DNA of 64,000 bases. It comes from Segatella buccae ATCC 33574 (lineage in GTDB: Bacteria; Bacteroidota; Bacteroidia; Bacteroidales; Bacteroidaceae). The DNA is taken from contig NZ_GL586311.1 in the NCBI RefSeq assembly GCF_000184945.1, positions 1,776,598 through 1,840,597 on the forward strand, in the 5' to 3' direction. Below the pieces are notes generated by a model that had not been told where the DNA came from, searched no databases, and was given only the letters and a program-made list of their open reading frames with translations. This document shows positions 58,837 to 64,000 of the stretch, one piece after another (within the stretch, counting starts at the first letter, position 1; each line of letters starts with the position of its first letter). Both the position numbers and the translations under genes were made by a program.

Positions 58837-59502
58837 TTAGAAGCAACGAAAACGGTAGCCGACGGTGAACTGTGCGCCCATGTTGCGGGCTTTGCCGAGG
58901 GCTTGCTTGCCCCGTTCACTTTTTCCCAACTCCTTGACCGATACGGCATAGCGGGCATCAATGAAGAAGTTTTTGATGAGGAAAGTGAAACCTGCCGGCA
59001 CCATGATGTCGCCGCGATGGATGTCCGATTCTATGTTGCGCTTGTCCCCTTGGTTGGTATCCCAATCGGCGGTGGCCGTAAATTCACGCTTGAGACCAGC
59101 TCCTAAATAGAGTCCCAAACACTTTGCTGGATAATATTTAAAAAGGTAATCAATGTTGAGATAATCAAAGGTATAGGTAAATTTCATGGGACTACCATCT
59201 GTATTGGTTGAATGGCCGGAATTGTCATCGGCATTCCCGCATGACAGGTGGCTCCAATAGACTTCAACATTGGAGGAGAACTTGGGTGTGACATATACTT
59301 CGAGAAAGATACCTGCTACCGGTCCTGGTTTCCACGAAGCATTAAGAGAGGTGAGTGTAGAGTAGTTGGCACCAATCTTGGGGCCGACGAAAATATCCCA
59401 TTGATTTCGTTTGTCCTTATATTTGAATGTCGACTGAGCGTTGATAGTGATTGTCGAAATCATGCACAATAGCATGACTAGAAGAAACTTTTTCATATAC
59501 AT
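58837..59502 (-). CDS. Outer membrane beta-barrel protein (porin family)
   Basis: A 221-residue small outer-membrane barrel. A signal peptide (MYMKKFLLVMLLCMISTITI, cleavage near NAQ) is followed by alternating beta strands: IFVGPKIGANYSTLTSLNA, GIFLEVYVTPKFSSNVEVYW, YLNIDYLFKYYPAKCLGLYL, and a last strand GAQFTVGYRFRCF ending in an aromatic residue. This is the PorT-like/OmpW-like barrel pattern of Bacteroidetes; the exact function is unknown. The start could be the third codon (59496). Promoter at 59517-59548. It may lead the operon with fmt, 57 bases downstream. Confidence 0.8.
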   Translation of the reverse strand: MYMKKFLLVMLLCMISTITINAQSTFKYKDKRNQWDIFVGPKIGANYSTLTSLNASWKPGPVAGIFLEVYVTPKFSSNVEVYWSHLSCGNADDNSGHSTNTDGSPMKFTYTFDYLNIDYLFKYYPAKCLGLYLGAGLKREFTATADWDTNQGDKRNIESDIHRGDIMVPAGFTFLIKNFFIDARYAVSVKELGKSERGKQALGKARNMGAQFTVGYRFRCF

Positions 59503-59516
59503 CGAATTTTATGTTG

Positions 59517-59548
59517 CAAAAATACGTCAAATCGCCGATATAAACAAA
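59517..59548 (-). promoter_or_regulatory. Promoter of the outer membrane barrel gene
   Basis: Minus strand TTTG (59548-59545), a 20-base spacer and TATTTTTG (59524-59517). An exact Bacteroidetes pattern, with a short leader. Confidence 0.65.
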
Positions 59549-59660
59549 TTTTGCCCTTTCTTTTTCTTTCTTTTCGCAACCTTTGTCCTGCTGCCAAACG
59601 CGTTTTGTTGTGTACTTGGATGTCGTTTTCTGTCAAAACAAAATGAAAAAGGGCCGTTCT

Positions 59661-59692
59661 TTTTGAAGTTTGAAAATAATTGTTTACCTTTG
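59661..59692 (+). promoter_or_regulatory. Promoter of the HAD gene
   Basis: TTTTG (59661-59665), a 19-base spacer and TACCTTTG (59685-59692). The leader is about 130 bases with no recognisable riboswitch. Confidence 0.6.
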
Positions 59693-59832
59693 CCCTCACA
59701 AAGAGAATGGTTTTGAGTTTCTGTTCCCTATACAGTATTGACATCAAGATGATGGTCTGAATTGTAAACGCATGAGTGTTAAAAAACGACATCACACGGT
59801 GTCTGTTAGTTGTGGTTGAAATAATCTTGCTT

Positions 59833-60687
59833 ATGGAGGAGCACTCGAAAGTTGCACTGATATATGATTTTGATGGAACGTTGTCTCCGGGCAATATGCA
59901 GGAATTTGGCTTTATCCAAGCCATAGGAAAGGATAAAGATGAGTTTTGGGCGAAGAACCGGCAACTTTCTGAAGAGAATGATGCCAATGGCATTCTCTGT
60001 TATATGTATTTGATGCTGCAGGCCGCTTTGCAAAACAACATCTCGCTCAAGCGTGAGTCGTTCCGTCACTTCGGTTCGAAGATAGAGCTTTATGAGGGGG
60101 TGAAAGGTTGGTTTAAACTGGTTGGAGACTACGGCAGGTCTATAGGGCTTGATGTGCGCCATTATATCAACTCTTCAGGATTGAAAGAGATGATAGAAGG
60201 CACGTCCATCGCCCATGAGTTTGACAATATTTACGCCTGCTCCTATCTTTATAATGATAACGGTTCTGCCTATTGGCCGGCCATAGCAGTTGATTATACG
60301 ACGAAGACGCAGTTTTTGTTCAAGATCAACAAGGGCATTGAGGCCGTCAGCGACGATATTAAAATCAATGAATATGTGCCGGAGAATGAACGTCCTATCC
60401 CTTTCACACACATGATATATTTCGGTGATGGAGAAACGGACATTCCCTGCATGAAGATGGTCAAAGAGCATGGAGGACATTCGATAGCCGTCTATTCAGA
60501 CAAACGGAAAGAGGCCACGGCCCTGAAACTGATAGACGAGAATCGTGTCAATTTTGTTTGCCGGGCCGATTATCGTGAATCTGGTGAGATTTATCATGTA
60601 GTCAGGCGTATTCTGGATAAGGTAAAGGCCGACTGCGAATTTAACAAATTGTTACGGGTGCATCATGATAAAATAGCGAGTGAGTGA
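59833..60687 (+). CDS. HAD-superfamily hydrolase
   Basis: A 284-residue haloacid dehalogenase-like phosphatase. The nucleophile motif is LIYDFDGTLSPGNM (about 10-23), the third motif has Lys in the ATALKLIDE region, and motif IV is MIYFGDGETDIPCMKMV (about 194-210), which is typical of HAD phosphatases. An inserted cap (EGVKGWFKLVGDYGRSIG region) lies between. The ATG at 59833 gives the usual start just before motif I; the longer frame from 59776 starts with GTG and adds non-family sequence. Substrate unknown. The WecA-like gene starts 59 bases later. Confidence 0.86.
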   Translation: MEEHSKVALIYDFDGTLSPGNMQEFGFIQAIGKDKDEFWAKNRQLSEENDANGILCYMYLMLQAALQNNISLKRESFRHFGSKIELYEGVKGWFKLVGDYGRSIGLDVRHYINSSGLKEMIEGTSIAHEFDNIYACSYLYNDNGSAYWPAIAVDYTTKTQFLFKINKGIEAVSDDIKINEYVPENERPIPFTHMIYFGDGETDIPCMKMVKEHGGHSIAVYSDKRKEATALKLIDENRVNFVCRADYRESGEIYHVVRRILDKVKADCEFNKLLRVHHDKIASE

Positions 60688-60746
60688 GCAGAGAGTACCT
60701 GTATTGATAGTAAGACTCAAAGTTATAATATTTAAATGAACAAGAT

Positions 60747-61955
60747 ATGGTTTTGTTAACACTTTTTGGAGGTATGTTTGAATACATGACATTGAGACTG
60801 TGGGTATTGGGAATAATCCTTCCTTTTGTCAGTGCAATGGTTATCACGGCTTTGGTTCATCCCGTCATCGTCAAAATGGCATTGAAGAAGAATATGACCG
60901 ACGCCCCTGATTATAGGAAACTCCAGAAACAACCTGTTCCGGTTATGGGTGGTCTGGCTGTGTTCTTTGGTGTGGTTGTCGGAGCCGGGGTAACGAGCAT
61001 GTTCTTTAACACCTATGCTTTGTTTACTTGCGTTGTCGCATTGACGGTCATGATGTATGTAGGCATGCTCGACGACATGGTGGGACTTAGCCCCATTGTC
61101 CGCATCGTCTTGGAAATAGCTGTCATTGCGTTTGTCGTGAAAATGGATCTGACCAACATCAATGACTTTCATGGGCTTTTCGGCATTGGGAAACTCCCGG
61201 TTTATGTATCTTTGCCACTTTGCACTGTTGCCTGTGTGGGAATCATCAATGCTGTCAACATGATTGACGGTGTTGATGGGTTGTCAACTGGCTTGTGCAT
61301 ATTTGCCTGCCTGTGTTTTGGGGTGGTGTTTTGTGCCTCTTACGACGGGACAATGAGTGTTATGGCTGCATTGGCTGCAGGAGCCTTGGTTCCTTTTTTC
61401 TTTCACAACGTGTTTGGCAGCACTTCAAAGATGTTTATTGGAGATGCCGGTACCATGATGATGGGTATGCTGATGAGCATATTTTGTATGCGCATGATAG
61501 ACAACACGTCGTTGGCAGCAGCCAATCATCCGGGGTTTGGGGTGATTGCTTTCTGTGTGAGTGTGTTGAGCATACCGGTGTTTGATACCTTGCGCGTGAT
61601 GACGGGACGAATGTGGAAGGGTGTCAGTCCTTTCCATCCCGACAAGAGTCATTTGCATCATTTATTTATAGAAATAGGTTTCTCTCATGTTGGAACCACG
61701 ATAATGGTGATAAGTCTCAATATGCTGAATGTGTTGTGTTGGTTTGTTGCCTATTTGGCGGGAGCTGATGTCACATGGCAATTTATTGTCGTTGTGGTGG
61801 TTGCTTTCCTGAATACTACAGTGCTGTTTTATACTGTGCGGAAAATGAATCATAAGCATCTGCCTTACCGCATGTTAAAACGGATAGCGGAACTTAGCCA
61901 CATGGAGACAGGAGAGTGGTTTATGACTATTAGGAGGATTCTTGACAAAATATGA
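60747..61955 (+). CDS. WecA/MraY-family polyprenyl-phosphate sugar-phosphate transferase
   Basis: Polytopic enzyme that moves a sugar phosphate from a UDP-sugar to undecaprenyl phosphate and so starts synthesis of O antigen or another surface glycan. The frame of 402 residues has about eleven membrane helices. Motifs: RKLQKQPVPVMGGLAVFFGV (about 51-70), the metal-binding GMLDDMVGLSP (about 107-117), NAVNMIDGVDGLSTGL (about 166-181), FIGDAGTMMMGML (about 227-239) and DKSHLHHLFIEIGF. The HLHH motif favours the WecA group over MraY. Start uncertain: ATGs at 60747, 60774 and 60786; the last follows GGAGGT. Confidence 0.9.
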   Translation: MVLLTLFGGMFEYMTLRLWVLGIILPFVSAMVITALVHPVIVKMALKKNMTDAPDYRKLQKQPVPVMGGLAVFFGVVVGAGVTSMFFNTYALFTCVVALTVMMYVGMLDDMVGLSPIVRIVLEIAVIAFVVKMDLTNINDFHGLFGIGKLPVYVSLPLCTVACVGIINAVNMIDGVDGLSTGLCIFACLCFGVVFCASYDGTMSVMAALAAGALVPFFFHNVFGSTSKMFIGDAGTMMMGMLMSIFCMRMIDNTSLAAANHPGFGVIAFCVSVLSIPVFDTLRVMTGRMWKGVSPFHPDKSHLHHLFIEIGFSHVGTTIMVISLNMLNVLCWFVAYLAGADVTWQFIVVVVVAFLNTTVLFYTVRKMNHKHLPYRMLKRIAELSHMETGEWFMTIRRILDKI

Positions 61956-62013
61956 AAGCCGGCTTTTCGGGTGGGTTTGGCTTATGGGCAGGCTCCTCAT
62001 AAAGAAGGTAAAG

Positions 62014-62058
62014 AAAATGGCAAGTCAACGAGAGGTCTCGATGTCTTGCCATTTTTTG
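62014..62058 (+). terminator. Terminator between converging genes
   Basis: AAAATGGCAAG (62014-62024) pairs with CTTGCCATTTT (62045-62055), with an inner CGAGA/TCTCG stem, followed by TT. The mirror strand also has T-rich sequence, so it may serve both the WecA-like gene and the TIGR02757 gene. Confidence 0.7.
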
Positions 62059-62087
62059 GTGTAAGGTATTAGCTTGTTTCTCTTTTC

Positions 62088-62834
62088 TTACGGGGCGATA
62101 GCCTTTTGTATCCCGCATCCAAATAGGGCGAAATCGCCTTTGAGGGGATCGTCGGGAAAAACCTTTCGCAATTCATCTGTGAGTTTTTGGGCAGTGCGCA
62201 TGGAAGGTTGTGTAGTGGCGAGCAGTCCCAATCGTTTAGCCTCCTCCATAACGTGGGTGTCAAGTGGGATGATGAGTGTGCGCTTGTCGATGAAAGTCCA
62301 TAGACCTAAATCAACGGGTGAGCAGTCACGTACCATCCAGCGAAGCAGCATACACACCCGTTTGCACGATGAGGTGGTGCTTTTGGGAACGAGATGCCCT
62401 ACATCCCATAAATGAAAATGACGGGTCATAGCGGTTATAGCATCGTGGGCCGTAGTTGCCCGTTCTTTGACAAATTCTCCGATGCTGCCATGTTTTATCA
62501 GGATATCTTGTATTCCCATGAAGAGTTGGTGAACATGATGATAGGTCTGTAATCGGTAAAATCGTTCCGGTGTATCGGGAATTGCCACTGTAAATGAATT
62601 GTCCTTGATCCATGAATAGATATTACCGCGCGACTCTTTCAAGAACAATTGAATCTTTGGCATAAACAGCTTGCGGTTCCCATAACTGAGGCAGGAGGCT
62701 ATGAGTGCCATAACTTCTTGGTTGTGTGGGCCCTCCACTTGGTGCATGAACCAACTGGGATCACCTGTCAGAAAGTCTGTCGTCTCATATTTGGCAGCAT
62801 ATTCAGTTAGCAGCTCTCTGGTCTTACAATTCAT
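62088..62834 (-). CDS. TIGR02757/DUF2400 family protein
   Basis: A 248-residue protein of a conserved family of unknown function whose fold resembles helix-hairpin-helix DNA glycosylases. Motifs: DPSWFMHQVEGPHNQEVMAL (about 26-45), IASCLSYGNRKLFMPKIQLF (about 46-65), CKRVCMLLRWMVRDCSPVDLGLW split around residue 155, and IIPLDTHVMEEAKRLGLL (about 184-201). Start MNCKTRELLTEY at 62834; the open frame 55 codons further upstream is not family-like. The nucleic acid glycosylase idea is inference from fold similarity. Confidence 0.86.
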   Translation of the reverse strand: MNCKTRELLTEYAAKYETTDFLTGDPSWFMHQVEGPHNQEVMALIASCLSYGNRKLFMPKIQLFLKESRGNIYSWIKDNSFTVAIPDTPERFYRLQTYHHVHQLFMGIQDILIKHGSIGEFVKERATTAHDAITAMTRHFHLWDVGHLVPKSTTSSCKRVCMLLRWMVRDCSPVDLGLWTFIDKRTLIIPLDTHVMEEAKRLGLLATTQPSMRTAQKLTDELRKVFPDDPLKGDFALFGCGIQKAIAP

Positions 62835-62931
62835 TTTTTGGTCTTTTGTCTCTATTGGTAGTTGGCTCCTTGTTGGTATAGAACTGGAGGATAAAGGTGG
62901 GTAATTATTTTCTTTTCCTTTGATCGATAGA

Positions 62932-63123
62932 TTATTCCTCATCCCATGTGGTCCAAATGGAGAAGTCTTTGGCACTCGCAGTAATCTCATCTGTCCCATT
63001 ATCGGCTTTGTCTATATTAAGACTGCGGATAAACTCATATTTGGCCGATGATGAGGCTAATAAGGGCTGGATGCTAATATGATATCTTTTTATTGTCGGC
63101 TGAAGGTATTTCTTTCTTTTCAT
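62932..63123 (-). CDS. 63-residue small protein downstream of a surface protein gene
   Basis: Starts MKRKKYLQPTIKRYHISIQP and continues LLASSSAKYEF before an acidic C-terminal half ending SIWTTWDEE. The pattern, a basic MKKKYxxP start, a hydrophobic LLA-type segment and a polar tail, is shared with many short Bacteroidales proteins encoded next to large exported proteins. It follows the surface protein gene by 49 bases, same strand. The frame is open further upstream into that gene's end; the ATG at 63123 is the fitting start. Function unknown. Confidence 0.55.
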   Translation of the reverse strand: MKRKKYLQPTIKRYHISIQPLLASSSAKYEFIRSLNIDKADNGTDEITASAKDFSIWTTWDEE

Positions 63124-63172
63124 ATTTTTATTATGATTATAGATGATGGTTGTATGGTTTTCTTTCATTAAA

Positions 63173-64000
63173 TTATTGCACAAACTTCTTTCCATTGCAG
63201 ATATATATTCCATGAGGCAACGAATTTCGGGTATCGGCATCTGCCACTTTCATACCTTGCAGGTTGTAGATGGCAGAAGTGTTTTTCTTTGTTTCACGGT
63301 ATTCCATATTCTGAATGCCGGTACCGATATTGAGCAGAAACTCTTTTGCAGTAGCAGCTTTTTCAGAAGTAATATACCAACGGTAGGGCTTGATTTTGAT
63401 TGTACGGTTTTTGCATGAATAAATCTTGTTGTTGGCCACCACGTATAAGTCGGCAGCCTCTTTGAACTCTTGGTTTTCGTATGTCGCATGATAAGTGATG
63501 TCTCCTACCTTAACAGTTTGCTCTTCACCCCCATACTGAAACTTTGTGGAAGCCGGGAAGATGAAAGGTTGGCTGTTGAAAGATTCTCCTTTAATAAGAT
63601 AAGGTTTGTTGGCTTTCATCGTTTCGCCGTTGTCCATAGAGATAAATTCTATCGCTTGTGTGTTGTCTTCATTCAGCCGATAGACCGTGGTTTGCATACC
63701 GAACACCTCCCGATAGTTCTCAACATCAAACGGGAGAATTAACGTGTTAAGCGCATTGGGTTCAAATGTACGGTGAAGGGATACGGCAGCATCTTCTCCC
63801 TTGTTTGTTTTTGTAGGGAGTGGGCTGTCTTCTGTTAATGTGATGCCGTAGGAGGGTAATCGGGTGATGGCGTATAGATTAGCTGCAGGATGTTCCTTTG
63901 TAGGAGAAGCGTATAAACCAAAATAATTGTTAGTCTTATGGTAACATAAATATGTCTTATAAAGCTGTAGACCTTTTCCCGATTTTGTCAATTTACAGAA
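63173..64000 (-). CDS. C-terminal part of a large Prevotella-type surface protein
   Basis: At least 275 residues, open to the right edge. The readable part (FEPNALNTLILPFDVENYRE, then KANKPYLIKGESFNSQPFIF, DLYVVANNKIYSCKNRTIKI) is the beta-rich pattern that ends many exported Prevotella proteins. The last 40 residues (IYNLQGMKVADADTRNSLPH then GIYICNGKKFVQ) match the common VYNLQGxxV ... GIYIxNGKKxVx ending, which acts as an export or anchoring tail and resembles type IX sorting domains. The N-terminal domain that would define its function lies outside the window. Confidence 0.75.
   Translation of the reverse strand, partial: FCKLTKSGKGLQLYKTYLCYHKTNNYFGLYASPTKEHPAANLYAITRLPSYGITLTEDSPLPTKTNKGEDAAVSLHRTFEPNALNTLILPFDVENYREVFGMQTTVYRLNEDNTQAIEFISMDNGETMKANKPYLIKGESFNSQPFIFPASTKFQYGGEEQTVKVGDITYHATYENQEFKEAADLYVVANNKIYSCKNRTIKIKPYRWYITSEKAATAKEFLLNIGTGIQNMEYRETKKNTSAIYNLQGMKVADADTRNSLPHGIYICNGKKFVQ

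Overview
The window is a gene-dense stretch of chromosome from a member of the Bacteroidota, most likely Bacteroidales and Prevotellaceae. The evidence is the repeated use of the Bacteroidetes promoter form (TTTG, about 20 bases, then TAnnTTTG), few Shine-Dalgarno sequences, a subtilisin with a type IX secretion style tail, a TamL/TamB pair with a lipoprotein TamL, DUF4369 and HsdR_N single-domain proteins, and Prevotella-style surface protein endings. No species can be named from the sequence alone. One tRNA (His) is present. I see no rRNA, CRISPR array, prophage or intact insertion sequence.

Layout. 1-1.9 kb: start of a sodium:solute symporter, divergent from a long-form tryptophan synthase beta (TrpB2). 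1.9-2.9 kb: gene-poor, with GC-rich hairpins and repeat fragments. 2.9-13.2 kb (minus strand): Mfd with a polyprenyl-phosphate glycosyltransferase, PlsC acyltransferase, a membrane metallophosphoesterase, a stand-alone MetH reactivation domain, dihydroorotase, a DUF4369 lipoprotein, a small membrane protein and an FtsB/DivIC-like protein. 13.3-22.5 kb (plus): dnaX behind a 66-bp tandem promoter array; rlmN, pdxA and a flippase-like membrane protein; then a sigma-54 activator, lptE, a TPR protein and secG. 22.6-31 kb: tRNA-His, the agmatine-to-putrescine pair aguA/aguB, a 31-residue small ORF with its own promoter and terminator, Nif3, a zinc-ribbon coiled-coil protein, a TerB/DnaJ protein, an iron alcohol dehydrogenase, an HsdR_N protein and holA. 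31-45 kb: an XRE regulator, pyrK-pyrD, aroC, slyD, a small exported protein, a subtilisin, a small membrane protein, a kinase-RapZ fusion and rpsA. 45-64 kb: tamL-tamB, a pseudouridine synthase, fabG with a TetR regulator, a CLC protein, a Sua5-type protein, fmt, an outer membrane barrel, a HAD hydrolase, a WecA/MraY-like transferase, a TIGR02757 protein, a 63-residue small protein and the end of a large surface protein.

Functional links. Pyrimidine synthesis is represented twice (pyrC at 10-11.5 kb; pyrK-pyrD at 33.6-35.3 kb). Envelope biogenesis is prominent: LptE, SecG, TamL/TamB, PlsC, FabG, the polyprenyl sugar transferase and the WecA-like enzyme. Replication and translation housekeeping is spread throughout (dnaX, holA, mfd, rpsA, rlmN, fmt, Sua5).

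The most unusual content lies between genes. (1) A family of about 490-bp elements occurs in three near-complete copies (15.5, 27.5 and 35.3 kb) plus fragments; each full copy carries a 37-nt hairpin whose arms have changed in a compensating way. (2) Three perfect-register 66-bp units before dnaX each carry a promoter -7 box. (3) Minus-strand -7 boxes followed within bases by a hairpin and, usually, a T-run recur three times. (4) There are several promoter-to-terminator units with no gene or only a tiny ORF. No single large undescribed system was found; these intergenic elements and the kinase-RapZ fusion are the best candidates for follow-up.
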